64,000 nt of DNA from Bacteroidota bacterium (GTDB lineage: Bacteria; Bacteroidota; Bacteroidia; B-17B0; Aurantibacillaceae): assembly GCA_013297775.1 (NCBI GenBank), contig JAAFIL010000005.1, forward strand, positions 1 through 64,000, read 5' to 3'. Below the pieces are notes generated by a model, which was not told the origin of the DNA, did no database searches, and saw nothing but the letters and a program-made list of their open reading frames with translations. Below, piece by piece: positions 18,549 through 28,227 of the stretch (position 1 is its first letter; each line of letters begins with the position of its first letter). Position numbers and translations under genes: made by a program.

Positions 18549-20087
18549 TTATCCTGCCCAACTTTCTCTATCTAAACTTCGGTACTGTATGGCTTCTGCT
18601 AAATGATGTGTTTCAATTATCTCCGAAAACTCTAAATCAGCAATGGTACGTGCTACTTTTAAAATACGGTCATACGCCCTTGCGCTTAAACCCAAACGCT
18701 CCATGGCTTGTTTCAATAAATTCATTCCCGCTACATTCAACTCACAAAATGTACTTAAATCTTTGGTTCGCATTTGCGCATTGCAATGCACCCCTTCTAC
18801 TAACTTAAAACGTTGGGTTTGCACGTTGCGCGCCTTTATCACCCGCGCACGAATAACGGTGCTGCTTTCACCACTCTTTTGGGCATGTAAATCATTAAAA
18901 GGAACAGGCGTAACCTCAACGTGCAAATCTATACGGTCTAACAATGGACCACTTATTTTATTGAGGTATTTTTGCACGACTCCTGGCGCACATACGCAAT
19001 CTTTTTCAGGATGATTGTAATACCCACACGGACACGGATTCATGCTTGCAATCAACATAAAACTTGCCGGATAATCAACACTCACCTTGGCCCGCGATAT
19101 GTTGACACTTCGGTCTTCTAAAGGTTGTCGCATCACTTCTAACACACTGCGCTTAAACTCGGGCAACTCATCTAAAAATAAAACACCATTGTGCGCCAAA
19201 CTAATTTCGCCTGGTTGTGGATTAGTGCCTCCTCCTACCAAAGCCACATCGCTAATGGTGTGGTGTGGCGAGCGAAACGGACGCTGCACAATTAAGCCAC
19301 TCACCTTACCCAGTTTACCTGCCACACTGTGAATTTTGGTGGTTTCCAAAGCCTCATCTAACGTTAAAGGTGGCAAAATGCCGGGGATGCGCTTGCTCAA
19401 CATCGTTTTACCTGCGCCTGGCGGACCAATCAAAATAACATTATGCCCACCAGCCGCTGCAATCTCTAACGATCGCTTTATTGTTTCTTGCCCCTTCACC
19501 TCTAAAAAATCAAAATCGTAGCCAGCCATACCCTCCGAAAACAAAGCCTCCACATCGTTTTCAATAGGCGTAAGTTTTTTTTCGTGTTTTAAAAATGCAA
19601 CTAACTCGGTGATGTGATTGATACCGTACACCTCTAAGTCAGTTACCACAGCCGCCTCTGCCACATTAGCGGTTGGCAATACAATGCCCTTAAACCCATC
19701 TTCGCGCGCTTTAAGTGCAATGGATAAAGCCCCACGTATAGCCCGCACACTGCCATCTAAAGCCAACTCGCCCATAAGAATGTAACTTGGCAACAACTCT
19801 ACTGGCAACTCATTATTAGCCGCTAAAATGCCAATGGCAATAGGTAAATCATACGCACTCCCTTCTTTACGAATATCGGCGGGAGCCAAGTTAACCGTTA
19901 TTTGTGTGCCCGGCCATTTAAACCCTGCGGCACGCAAAGCACTGTTAATGCGGTGTTGACTCTCTTTCACCGAATTATCGGGTAAACCCACCATAAAAAA
20001 ATGGACTCCTCGCGACACGTTTACCTCTATTGTAACTGGCGTTGCGTGTATGCCCTGAACGGCATAACCAAATGTTTTAGCAATCAT
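18549..20087 (-). CDS. yifB: YifB/ComM family Mg-chelatase-like AAA+ ATPase
   Basis: I start at the ATG at 20087 ([18 protein letters not shown]), which matches the conserved family start; the frame runs 14 codons further but without family similarity. The 512-residue protein has the N-terminal ChlI-like domain ([17 protein letters not shown]), then the AAA+ module with Walker A GPPGAGKT (Lys227), Walker [12 protein letters not shown], and the zinc-binding-like Cys stretch [17 protein letters not shown]. The C-terminal Mg_chelatase_C part contains [19 protein letters not shown]. Homologues such as ComM are hexameric helicases that promote branch migration during natural transformation. The length is normal. 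It is a single gene with an adjacent convergent NUDIX gene. The function here is inferred from the family. Confidence 0.92.
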   Translation of the reverse strand: MIAKTFGYAVQGIHATPVTIEVNVSRGVHFFMVGLPDNSVKESQHRINSALRAAGFKWPGTQITVNLAPADIRKEGSAYDLPIAIGILAANNELPVELLPSYILMGELALDGSVRAIRGALSIALKAREDGFKGIVLPTANVAEAAVVTDLEVYGINHITELVAFLKHEKKLTPIENDVEALFSEGMAGYDFDFLEVKGQETIKRSLEIAAAGGHNVILIGPPGAGKTMLSKRIPGILPPLTLDEALETTKIHSVAGKLGKVSGLIVQRPFRSPHHTISDVALVGGGTNPQPGEISLAHNGVLFLDELPEFKRSVLEVMRQPLEDRSVNISRAKVSVDYPASFMLIASMNPCPCGYYNHPEKDCVCAPGVVQKYLNKISGPLLDRIDLHVEVTPVPFNDLHAQKSGESSTVIRARVIKARNVQTQRFKLVEGVHCNAQMRTKDLSTFCELNVAGMNLLKQAMERLGLSARAYDRILKVARTIADLEFSEIIETHHLAEAIQYRSLDRESWAG

Positions 20088-20389
20088 AATGGCTGTTAAT
20101 GTTGTTAACGTGGCTTTAAAATTAAACAATATTAAGTTTCTTTTATCAACTCGTGTTTTATTTTTTATACCTACTTTAAATTAAAGAACGAAAGAACGAA
20201 ACGTTACCTAAAAAGCCATTTGCTTAGTGCTGTTTTAGTAAACCTTGTGTTGGTGTAAGTTTCAAACACTAAAAAAAAATTATACCATGAAGCAACCCAA
20301 TGCGTTTCTTTTAAAAAATTATCTCTTGAACAGGAATACTTATTTTTTCACCGATAGTATTATAAATCCTATTTTCGCTTTTAATACTT

Positions 20390-21160
20390 ATGGATTTTTT
20401 GCACTCAATTTTAGGCGACGATCTCGGTAAAGCTTTTTTTACCATTCTCAATATCATTTTTATTGAGAGTTTATTATCGGTTGATAATGCCGCCGTTTTA
20501 GCCACATTGGTAAGACCTTTGCCAAAAGAACAACAAACTAAAGCCTTGCGCATTGGATTGGTTTTAGCGTATATTTTTAGAGGTGCGGCATTGGTACTTG
20601 CACAATTCTTAATTCAAATAAATTGGTTAAAATTAGTGGGTGGTGCTTACCTTTTATTTTTAGCATTAAAATTTTTTTACGATAGAATTGTAAAAAATAA
20701 AACTACAGAAGAAGATGCTAAAGATGCAATAGAAGAGCCAACTACTAAAAAACGCTTGTTTGGGTTAAGCCCGCTTTGGTCAACCGTTATTATGGTTGAG
20801 GTGATGGATCTTGTTTTTTCGTTAGACAATGTGTTGGCAGCCGTTGCTTATTCAAATAACACTTACATCATTTGTATTGGCGTATTCATTGGCATAATTA
20901 CTATGCGTATAGTAGCAGGCTATTTTGTAAAACTCATGCACCGTTTTCCTTTTCTCGATACCGTGGCTTTTACTGTTATTGGCTTGCTTGGCTTACGTTT
21001 AGGCTTCGATTATTTTATTGCGGCTAATCCAGCCATGATTAGAGAAACACAACGTCATCTTATTGATATGATTTTCTCATTCGGTACCTTAGCACTATTT
21101 ATTCTACCTATTGTTACGTCGCTTGCATTCGGCTTCCCAAAAGGAAGTGAAAAAAATTGA
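20390..21160 (+). CDS. TerC family integral membrane protein
   Basis: The 256-residue protein is mostly hydrophobic with about seven membrane segments. It shows the two TerC signature motifs, ESLLSVDNAAVLA near residue 30 and MDLVFSLDNVLAAVAY near residue 145, whose acidic residues are conserved in the family. The loop between them is charged (KNKTTEEDAKDAIEE). TerC-type proteins are linked to tellurite resistance and to manganese/calcium export or metal loading of exported proteins; the exact ion is unknown here. I see no yybP-ykoY riboswitch upstream. It is divergent from yifB and convergent with ftsK, so it is probably transcribed alone. Confidence 0.92.
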   Translation: MDFLHSILGDDLGKAFFTILNIIFIESLLSVDNAAVLATLVRPLPKEQQTKALRIGLVLAYIFRGAALVLAQFLIQINWLKLVGGAYLLFLALKFFYDRIVKNKTTEEDAKDAIEEPTTKKRLFGLSPLWSTVIMVEVMDLVFSLDNVLAAVAYSNNTYIICIGVFIGIITMRIVAGYFVKLMHRFPFLDTVAFTVIGLLGLRLGFDYFIAANPAMIRETQRHLIDMIFSFGTLALFILPIVTSLAFGFPKGSEKN

Positions 21161-21196
21161 TTCCACGACGAGGTAATTCCATTTGTGAGAACCGTA

Positions 21197-23926
21197 CTAA
21201 CTGTTTTTAATACGTTGAATAATTTCATCTAGTTGCCCCATGTCTTTCACCAACACCTCACGAGCTTTACTCCCTTCAAATGGACCAATAATACCCGCAG
21301 CTTCTAATTGATCCACAATACGTCCGGCGCGGTTATAACCTAGCTTTAACTTACGTTGCAAAAACGAGGCACTTCCTTGTTGAAACTGAACTACCAACTT
21401 GGCTGCATCATCAAACATTTTATCGCGTTCACTTAAATCTATTTCTTCTTTCCCGCTTTCGCCATCTTCGCCTACATATTCGGGCAACAAAAAGGCACTT
21501 GGGTAAGCCCGTTGGTTACCAATAAACTCTGTTATCTTTTCCACCTCGGGTGTATCTACAAAGGCACATTGAATACGAATAAGATCGTTGCCTGTACTCA
21601 ATAACATATCGCCTCTTCCTATCAATTGTTCGGCACCACCAGCATCTAAAATAGTGCGGCTATCAATTTTACTGGTAACTCTAAACGCAATACGTGCCGG
21701 AAAGTTAGCTTTAATAGTACCTGTAATAATATTAACCGATGGGCGTTGCGTGGCAATAATTAAGTGAATGCCAATAGCGCGCGCTAATTGCGCCAAACGG
21801 GCAATGGGCGTTTCTACTTCTTTGCCAGCCGTCATAATTAAATCGGCAAACTCATCCACTACTAAAACAATGTATGGTAAAAACTTATGCCCTTCAATTG
21901 GATTTAATTTTCGAGCAATAAACTTCGTGTTGTATTCTTTAATGTTTCGACATTGCGCATCTTGCAATAATGCATACCGATTGTCCATTTCGATACACAA
22001 ACTATTTAAGGTATGTATAACTTTGGTATTATCGGTAATAATAGCATCTTCCGAGTTGGGTAACTTGGCTAAAAAATGACGTTCGATTTTATTAAAAAGG
22101 GTGAGTTCAACTTTTTTAGGATCGACCAATACAAATTTAACTTGTGCTGGATGTTTCTTATACAACAGCGAAACCAATACCGCATTTAACCCAACCGATT
22201 TACCTTGCCCTGTTGCACCAGCCATTAATAAGTGCGGCATCTTAGCTAAGTCTGCAATAAAAATTTCGTTGCTAATAGTTTTCCCTAAAGCAATGGGTAA
22301 TTCAAACGTTGAATTATTAAATTTTTCGGAAGCGAGAATGTTCTTCATCGGAACAATCTCAGCGTTTTGATTAGGCACTTCAATACCAATGGTTCCTTTG
22401 CCTGGAATTGGCGCAATAATACGGATGCCAAGTGCAGCTAAACTAAGGGCAATATCATCTTCTAAATTTTTGATTTTGCTAATGCGCACGCCTGCCGCAG
22501 GAACAATTTCGTAGAGCGTAACCGTAGGCCCTACTGTGGCCGAGATTTTATCTATTTCAATGCCATAATTTTTTAAAGTTCCAACAATGCGATCTTTGTT
22601 AGCAATGAGTTCTTCTTGGTTTACTTTATTATGCGTGTTGCCATAATCGTTTAGCAAATCAAAACTTGGAAACGCATACGAACCTAAATCGAGTGTGGGG
22701 TCATACTCGCCAAATTGTTCCACTAATTTAGCCGCTTTGTTTTCGTCTTCTTCTAGTATGGGTGCTTCGGGAACAGACTTTACTTCAAAGATAGCTTTAT
22801 CAGATTCGTTTAGTATTGGTATATTATCTATTTCAGTAGATAACTCAACACTTGCCTCGTTAAGTGCTAGTGGCGTTTCTTTTAGTAAGAGTGGCTGCTC
22901 ATCTTCTAACGTATTATGTATTTCAAATTCGAGCTTATTTTTTTCGGCTGTTGAAGGCGTTACCGTTTCTACACCGGGTTTGGTAATCACCTCAAACTCT
23001 AACAATGCCGCTTCTTCTTCGGGGGTTAATGCTAAATTTTTGGGTTCGTTAAACGAAGCGTTAAAAGTATTTTCGTTTGTGTTTACATCTAACGTCTCAT
23101 CTGTAGTTAGTTCTGTTTCGGTAGTTTCATCTGCCACCGCTTTTTTTGGTAAGCTAAAATTAAGATTGATAGACAACACCAAAAAGGTTAACATGCTAAA
23201 TGCAAGAAGTGCTATTAAACCCATGTTACCCGTCATGTTGCTAAGTTTAGCGTTAATGATGTGTCCAAAACCTCCCCCTAAAAAATAATACGAGTCTGAA
23301 AATAAATAGGCAGTTAACATAGAACCCCACACCATCATAAACAACCACTTGGCATGAAATGCTTGCGATTGAAATGCTGTTTTTTGAACTAACTTTTGAA
23401 ACCCATACAATGCAATAACTGGCACTAACAAAAACGAAAGCACACCAAACCCGCGGTACATGCACACATGCGAAACCCAAGCTCCTATTTTACCTAGCCA
23501 ATTTTGAATTTTTGTATCGGGGTTTAATAAATCCGTTTCGGTGCCTAAAATTTTATCTTGATCTACATCCCACGTAAAAAAATAAGAAACCAATGCAATA
23601 CACAAACAAACGGCTGCTAATAAAAGGCTTAAGCCGATAATTTTTTGAGTGCGTTCGTTGCGGTAAATAGCAAGCCCATTTTGCCAACGTGTTAGCCAAG
23701 TTGTTTTTTGAGAAACTTCGGCTGCTTTTATTTTTTCGGTTTTAGCTTCTTTTACTTTAGCACTTACTTTTTTCTCTTTATTTTTTTTTGTGTTCATAAC
23801 GCCTTCATCCGAAGGTGGTGTCATGGTTTGTTTGGCTTTTTCGTACTGAGCAAAAGGATGCTCTTCTATTGTGTTTTGCTCAATAGTTGAATCAACCGTA
23901 TTGCGGAATTTATTCTTTTTTTCCAT
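21197..23926 (-). CDS. ftsK: FtsK/SpoIIIE DNA translocase
   Basis: The 909-residue protein has a short charged N terminus, four membrane segments between about residues 95 and 260, a long acidic Glu/Thr-rich linker to about residue 400, and a C-terminal motor. The motor has Walker A GATGQGKSVG (Lys576), Walker B YIVLVVDEFADLI and the conserved TQRPSVNIITGTIKANFP. A winged-helix gamma domain at the end (SFLQRKLKLGYNRAGRIVDQLE) recognises KOPS-type DNA sites. FtsK pumps chromosomal DNA through the closing septum and assists dimer resolution. Domain order and length are typical for Bacteroidota. It is a single gene; the next gene upstream on the same strand is 78 bp away. Confidence 0.96.
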   Translation of the reverse strand: MEKKNKFRNTVDSTIEQNTIEEHPFAQYEKAKQTMTPPSDEGVMNTKKNKEKKVSAKVKEAKTEKIKAAEVSQKTTWLTRWQNGLAIYRNERTQKIIGLSLLLAAVCLCIALVSYFFTWDVDQDKILGTETDLLNPDTKIQNWLGKIGAWVSHVCMYRGFGVLSFLLVPVIALYGFQKLVQKTAFQSQAFHAKWLFMMVWGSMLTAYLFSDSYYFLGGGFGHIINAKLSNMTGNMGLIALLAFSMLTFLVLSINLNFSLPKKAVADETTETELTTDETLDVNTNENTFNASFNEPKNLALTPEEEAALLEFEVITKPGVETVTPSTAEKNKLEFEIHNTLEDEQPLLLKETPLALNEASVELSTEIDNIPILNESDKAIFEVKSVPEAPILEEDENKAAKLVEQFGEYDPTLDLGSYAFPSFDLLNDYGNTHNKVNQEELIANKDRIVGTLKNYGIEIDKISATVGPTVTLYEIVPAAGVRISKIKNLEDDIALSLAALGIRIIAPIPGKGTIGIEVPNQNAEIVPMKNILASEKFNNSTFELPIALGKTISNEIFIADLAKMPHLLMAGATGQGKSVGLNAVLVSLLYKKHPAQVKFVLVDPKKVELTLFNKIERHFLAKLPNSEDAIITDNTKVIHTLNSLCIEMDNRYALLQDAQCRNIKEYNTKFIARKLNPIEGHKFLPYIVLVVDEFADLIMTAGKEVETPIARLAQLARAIGIHLIIATQRPSVNIITGTIKANFPARIAFRVTSKIDSRTILDAGGAEQLIGRGDMLLSTGNDLIRIQCAFVDTPEVEKITEFIGNQRAYPSAFLLPEYVGEDGESGKEEIDLSERDKMFDDAAKLVVQFQQGSASFLQRKLKLGYNRAGRIVDQLEAAGIIGPFEGSKAREVLVKDMGQLDEIIQRIKNS

Positions 23927-24004
23927 GCCTTAATATCTTACTAAAGATAGGATAAGAGCCAACAGGCATTTAAACGACAGCGAAATGTTTTTAACCCTAA
24001 GGTG

Positions 24005-25330
24005 TTAATGAGTTTTTTCGGTAAAACGAATACCCAAGCTATCTAACTCGGTTAACAGCGGTTCATAAATATCGGGCGTTACAGGTATTTGCACACCAAC
24101 GCGTGTAAATTTTTTCTGCAACACTAATTTAATGGCAATGGCTAGAGGTAAACCAACGGTTTTAGCCATGGCCGTGTGTTCGGCGTCGTTGCCAATAACC
24201 ACTAACGATGAACTTAAACGTTTGGTTTTCTCGTTTAACGCATATTCAAATTGATGTTGCATGACAATCATATCTTTATCGTCTGCTTTCAGCAACCACT
24301 TTTCTTCGAGTAAGGCTTGCAAGAGTTCTGCAGGTGTGCCCTCTGTTTTTAAAATAGGTTTAGAGGTTAATAGTTCTAAATAATCGAATTGATGTTCGAT
24401 TTCAGCATCCCACAAAGTGCCTAACCACGTTTTCAAATTCTCTTTTACAGCACCGCTTTTAATGGGTAAAAAGGATTGTACCAATTGCGAATAGGTTAAG
24501 GTATTGGCGTGTTTAATAACAAACGTATCGTCGGTTAAACCTAATTTTACTAATACATGCCAAGCCTTGCAATACCCTTTTTGACGCAGGGTGCCTCTTA
24601 ATAATGTTTTCACGTGTAGCAAGCCATAACTATTTTGGTAACTTAAACTATCGCGGTTGGCATACGCATCAAAAGCCCCGTGAGTATCGGTTTGTATGGT
24701 TTCGGTTTGTAAAAACAAACGGTTATACGGAATAAACGTAAGTTGTCCATTTAATAAATATTGTGCCGTGCTTTGCCCTGCTAACACAACGTTACGAGGA
24801 TTCCAACTAAACTTATACCCCCACGGGTTATCGTTACTTTCGGGTGCTACTAAACCGCCGCAATACGATTTAAACATTGTTATTTTACCGCCTTGGGCTT
24901 TAATGGCGTCAATGACTTGCATGGCACTGGCATGGTCTATACCTGGGTCTAATCCACATTCGTTTAATAACAATACGCCTTTTTGTTCGGCTTCGGTGTG
25001 TAAGGCTTGCATTTCTTTACTCACATAACTTGCCGTAGCCAAATGTTTGCTGTAACGTACACAGGCTTGTGCAATGGGTAAGTGCATGTGTGCTGGCAAC
25101 ATCGAAATAATAAAATCGTGTTGTTGTATCAATTCCAAACGTTGTGTTTCGTTACTTATATCAAACGCAATGGCGTGGGCTCGGGGGTGTTGATGCACTT
25201 TTTCTTGTGCCAATTGTAAATTCATATCGGCCACCGTAATGTGCAAATCAAGTACCGAAGCGTGTTGCAACAAGTAGTGAATAAGGCTAGGTGTTGAGCG
25301 ACCTGCGCCTATAATAAGTATTGATGTCAT
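24005..25330 (-). CDS. Saccharopine dehydrogenase-like oxidoreductase
   Basis: The 441-residue protein opens with a Rossmann dinucleotide-binding motif (ILIIGAGRSTPSLIHYLL) and a matching acidic turn (TVADMN). It then has the saccharopine-reductase-type core with LLNECGLDPGIDHASAMQVID, FKSYCGGLVAPESNDNPWGYKFSW and RNVVLAGQSTAQYL. This is the C-terminal-half (LYS9-like) saccharopine dehydrogenase fold, which interconverts saccharopine with glutamate and 2-aminoadipate semialdehyde in lysine metabolism. No partner lysine-ketoglutarate reductase gene is in the window, so the pathway role is inferred from the family. It is cytoplasmic and of normal length. An isolated end of the foldback element lies about 55 bp upstream of its start. 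Confidence 0.9.
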   Translation of the reverse strand: MTSILIIGAGRSTPSLIHYLLQHASVLDLHITVADMNLQLAQEKVHQHPRAHAIAFDISNETQRLELIQQHDFIISMLPAHMHLPIAQACVRYSKHLATASYVSKEMQALHTEAEQKGVLLLNECGLDPGIDHASAMQVIDAIKAQGGKITMFKSYCGGLVAPESNDNPWGYKFSWNPRNVVLAGQSTAQYLLNGQLTFIPYNRLFLQTETIQTDTHGAFDAYANRDSLSYQNSYGLLHVKTLLRGTLRQKGYCKAWHVLVKLGLTDDTFVIKHANTLTYSQLVQSFLPIKSGAVKENLKTWLGTLWDAEIEHQFDYLELLTSKPILKTEGTPAELLQALLEEKWLLKADDKDMIVMQHQFEYALNEKTKRLSSSLVVIGNDAEHTAMAKTVGLPLAIAIKLVLQKKFTRVGVQIPVTPDIYEPLLTELDSLGIRFTEKTH

Positions 25331-25383
25331 AATAAAATGTAAAGATAGAATATATTTGTATTACGTGTTCGGGTAAGGATTCG

Positions 25384-25416
25384 CTCAACGTATCTTTTAG
25401 AAATGATGTTGATATC
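25384..25416 (-). repeat. Solo end of the foldback element, reverse orientation
   Basis: On the minus strand this reads ATATCAACATCATTTCTAAA, then AGATACGTTGA. It matches the left end of the elements at 45390 and 51991 over about 30 bases with one change. No element body follows. It lies upstream of the saccharopine-dehydrogenase-like gene. Confidence 0.7.
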
Positions 25417-25749
25417 AATACGATTTGTAACTATAAACTCATCTAAAAATTTATAAGAAATTTTTTAATTGTATGACGTACGGCAAAGTAACTGTGTCTC
25501 TTTGCGCGAGAGGGCGCAAGTAAAGTGGTTACTAAGTCGAACAGTTCTAACAAAGTAGAACTAAAAAAATTATCGGTGATTAACCCTTAAATAGACAGTT
25601 GAACTATTTAGCGTATATGAATGGTATAAGATTTAAAAATGAATTAGATAAACATAAAATTGATTGGCGATCTTATCGAATTGATAAAATGAACAATACT
25701 ATTTTTTAAAAATAACTTTGATAAAAGGTGGTGTACTATTTCCTTTTGA

Positions 25750-25959
25750 TTCATTCGTTGTATATACAGTAAGCCAACATCGTGGTACTTTGCTGTTACA
25801 ACCAGAGGTAACTCATTCAAGCCAACTGTTTATTTTTTAAAGAAAGAAAATGATGTTATAGAATTTTTATCATTCGTTTTAATTCATGCTAACTCATATT
25901 GGTTGCACCATTCCTTTAAAGATTTACATTTAATGGATTTGATTTTTTACTTTGCTTAA
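25750..25959 (+). pseudogene. Possible decayed gene remnant
   Basis: After a TGA at 25747-25749 a frame of 69 codons runs to a TAA ending at 25959. It reads protein-like (KPTSWYFAVTTRGNSFKP, VIEFLSFVLIHANSYW) but has no ATG, GTG or TTG start in its first half. A 30-codon ATG frame lies upstream in another phase. I read this as the tail of a gene that has lost its 5' part or suffered frameshifts. I do not recognise the family, and chance is a real alternative. Confidence 0.3.
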
Positions 25960-26081
25960 CTAAGGTTTAGAAATGAAACTTTAACGGGCGTTGGTGTTGC
26001 GTGTGTGTGAACGGCGTTGTTAATACTGTTGTGTGTGTGTTGTGTGTGGCTATGCTTCGAGTGGAAGGGAATCTATTAAAA

Positions 26082-26106
26082 ACAAAAAACCCCGCTAGTG
26101 CGGGGC
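26082..26106 (-). terminator. Rho-independent terminator of the Lys/Ala-rich gene
   Basis: Read on the minus strand, a perfect six-pair stem (CCCCGC with GCGGGG) around a four-base loop is followed by TTTTTTG and more T. It begins 6 bp after the stop codon of the gene at 26112-26267. Confidence 0.88.
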
Positions 26107-26111
26107 TCTTA

Positions 26112-26267
26112 TTACTTCTTTTTAGCGGCTGCCTTTTTAGGAGCTGCTTTTTTAGCTGCTTTCTTAGCTGCTTTTTTAGGAGCTGCTTTTTTAACTGCTT
26201 TCTTAGCTGCTTTTTTAGGAGCGGCTTTTTTCGCTGGAGCTTTTTTAGCTGGTGCTTTTTTTGCCAT
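26112..26267 (-). CDS. 51-residue Lys/Ala-rich histone H1-like protein
   Basis: The ATG at 26267 opens a frame of 51 codons ending in TAA TAA. The product consists almost only of Lys, Ala and Pro in AAPKKAAKK-type units, preceded by MAKKAPAKKAPAKK. Such tails occur in bacterial H1-like proteins (Hc1-like and the Lys/Ala tails of some HU proteins), which bind DNA without sequence specificity through charge. The strong terminator 6 bp downstream confirms that a transcript ends here. The 282-bp upstream spacer to the next gene leaves room for its own promoter. It is likely abundant and nucleoid-associated; this is inferred from composition only. The nucleotide repeat makes length variation between strains likely. 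Confidence 0.82.
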   Translation of the reverse strand: MAKKAPAKKAPAKKAAPKKAAKKAVKKAAPKKAAKKAAKKAAPKKAAAKKK

Positions 26268-26549
26268 GATTTTTTTGTTTTTGAGATTTCTTGATACGAA
26301 GTAATAAAATTATTTGATGCTATCTAAGAATAAGCACGTTATTTTTTCAACATCAATTTGTTGAAATTGTTAATAGCGATGTTTTATAAGCAAAGCATTT
26401 TTAGCAAAGTAGTAGTTGAAGTGTTTTATTTTTTTATGATGCCTCTGTGTTCTTTTATTCATGGGTGTTTCAGAGCATCGTTCTATTAGTTCAAAAAAAT
26501 ACACTACAAAAAATGTTTTTTTTGGATTAAAAAAAGCGATTCACTTTTT

Positions 26550-28172
26550 TTAATCTGTAACTAAAATTTCTTCTTCAACTTCCCAATCGGCTATTACTTT
26601 AATGACTTTATCGTAAGTCTTAATGCGTTCGGGTAATTGTTTTTTAATGTAGTTACCTGTATCCCATTTGCCATTTTCATTGCCATCAACTATCACTCTT
26701 ACTTTATACTCACCCGGCGATAAGTCTTTAAAATCAAGGGTTCTGAGGTTTGTTTCTGCTAAAGCCAATTGTGTTTTTTGTTCACGAACTATATTTTTAG
26801 TTCCATTTATTAATTGTACAATATAGTTTTGTTTTTTATTAAACCTAAGCGTTAATAGTAAACGACCAAGTTCAGATGTTACTTGTGTTTTAAATGTCCA
26901 CGCTAACGAATCGTTGTAATTGCCTTCATAATCTTTTATAAATGCTGTATCGAGTTTTAATTGATAGCTTTGTCCGGGCTTTAAAGTAGTTGTAATATAA
27001 AGTCCATTGGGCGGCTTCATGCGCCAATTGAGCAACTCGCGCGTGCTATCGTTTAAGTGAATAAGCAAGGCTTTATCTTTTTTAATAGAGGTGCTATCTA
27101 ACCATTTGTTGCTTTCTATAACGAATAAATTATTTAAGGCCAATTGTCCATTTTGTAAGTTTGTGTTTAACGTTAATCGTTTTTTACCCATCCATTTTGC
27201 TTTAGGTAAACGAATACGAAGCGTGTCTTCTGCTTTCTCTGTTTTTTGTAAAAGCCAAAGGCTATCGTTGATGGTTTTGTAGTAAATGCCAATGCTGTCG
27301 TTTTCGGTATTAACAATGCTTACGTTCTTTTCATCCGCCTTATTAAAACAACGCAGTTGCGATGTTTTTAAAGTTGTATTGTAAATCAAAAGTGTATAGC
27401 CATAGTCGTTAGATACGTTTTTTTTAAGAAAGCTACGGGCGGGATCCTCTTTAAATACATTAACGGCAAGCGTGGTATCTGTTTTAAGACGGAGTGTATC
27501 TTCATAAAATCCAATTTGCTCAGTGATGCCATCGTAGGTTAAGTTTTTATTGGCATCGGTAAACGCAATTAAACGGTAGGCATTTTTAGCAACGTTACTT
27601 ATGGTGTAACTTCCATCGTCGCGGGTGCGGGTATAATAAAATGGAGCTTGTTTATAAATCAAACTATCGGCATCTGTACTTTTAAACAAACCTACCAAGG
27701 TCCCTACCTCGTTGGTTTCGGTAAATGCGTTTTTGATTGTACCACTAATCTGAAGCGTGTCTATCGTAGCCCCTGTACTAAATATATATTCTAAGTTGTT
27801 TAATACATTGCCTTCGTGCATATCTGCAATGGCTTTACCAAAACCAATTCGATAAGTTGTATTGGGCAATAACTCGTCGCGCTTTAATTGAATGCGAATT
27901 TTTTTACCTAAGCTTTCTATTTCGGGTGCGGTTTTAATGGTAGGCGAAATTAAAATTTGATTGGCTACATCTTTTACTTGCACGTACTCATTAAATTGAA
28001 GAAAAATAACATCGGCTTGAAACGATGTACTCTTATTTTCGGGAATACTTTTTAATAATTTAGGTGCTGTTGCATCGCGCCCTCCGCCTGTTAAAGGGGT
28101 TATTTGGGCACATCTAAAAATAAGTAAACTACACCCTAGTATTAAAAGAAACGCTCGCGTTAACCGAATCAT
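26550..28172 (-). CDS. Ig-like domain lipoprotein
   Basis: The 540-residue product has a lipoprotein signal peptide with Cys21 (LLIFRCAQ) and the conserved start CAQITPLTGGGRDATAPKLL. This is typical of a Bacteroidota lipoprotein family with an N-terminal Big_5-type Ig-like domain (about residues 38-135, including VIFLQFNEYVQVKD and LPNTTYRIGFG). A carboxypeptidase-regulatory-like beta domain follows (GSYTISNVAKNAYRLIAFTDANKN), then long beta-rich regions. It is likely anchored in the outer membrane; no enzymatic motif is seen. The C terminus has a second DxNxxGxWDTG-type stretch (DGNENGKWDTG) that suggests calcium binding. It is divergent from the radical SAM gene at 28228 with a 55-bp spacer. 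Confidence 0.88.
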   Translation of the reverse strand: MIRLTRAFLLILGCSLLIFRCAQITPLTGGGRDATAPKLLKSIPENKSTSFQADVIFLQFNEYVQVKDVANQILISPTIKTAPEIESLGKKIRIQLKRDELLPNTTYRIGFGKAIADMHEGNVLNNLEYIFSTGATIDTLQISGTIKNAFTETNEVGTLVGLFKSTDADSLIYKQAPFYYTRTRDDGSYTISNVAKNAYRLIAFTDANKNLTYDGITEQIGFYEDTLRLKTDTTLAVNVFKEDPARSFLKKNVSNDYGYTLLIYNTTLKTSQLRCFNKADEKNVSIVNTENDSIGIYYKTINDSLWLLQKTEKAEDTLRIRLPKAKWMGKKRLTLNTNLQNGQLALNNLFVIESNKWLDSTSIKKDKALLIHLNDSTRELLNWRMKPPNGLYITTTLKPGQSYQLKLDTAFIKDYEGNYNDSLAWTFKTQVTSELGRLLLTLRFNKKQNYIVQLINGTKNIVREQKTQLALAETNLRTLDFKDLSPGEYKVRVIVDGNENGKWDTGNYIKKQLPERIKTYDKVIKVIADWEVEEEILVTD

Positions 28173-28227
28173 TGATTAAATTTGTGTAAATGTAAGGATT
28201 ATTAAAAATCGTCGTTTATAAAAATTA

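Larger units (their letters stand above)
25331..26081. other. 750-bp gene-poor stretch with remnants
   Basis: No intact gene of usual size is found. The stretch holds a solo foldback end (25384-25416), a short hairpin at 25588-25610 (TAAATAG pairing with CTATTTA), a 30-codon frame starting ATG at 25618, a start-less frame at 25750-25959 described separately, and a GT-rich run (GTGTGTGTG) near 26000-26050. Confidence 0.5.

Noticed and set aside
20130-20389. yybP-ykoY manganese riboswitch before terC
   Set aside because: TerC genes sometimes carry one, but no conserved core motif was found in the spacer.
20287-20430. Short ORF upstream of terC
   Set aside because: Overlaps the terC start in another phase, and its product has no features; probably leader sequence.
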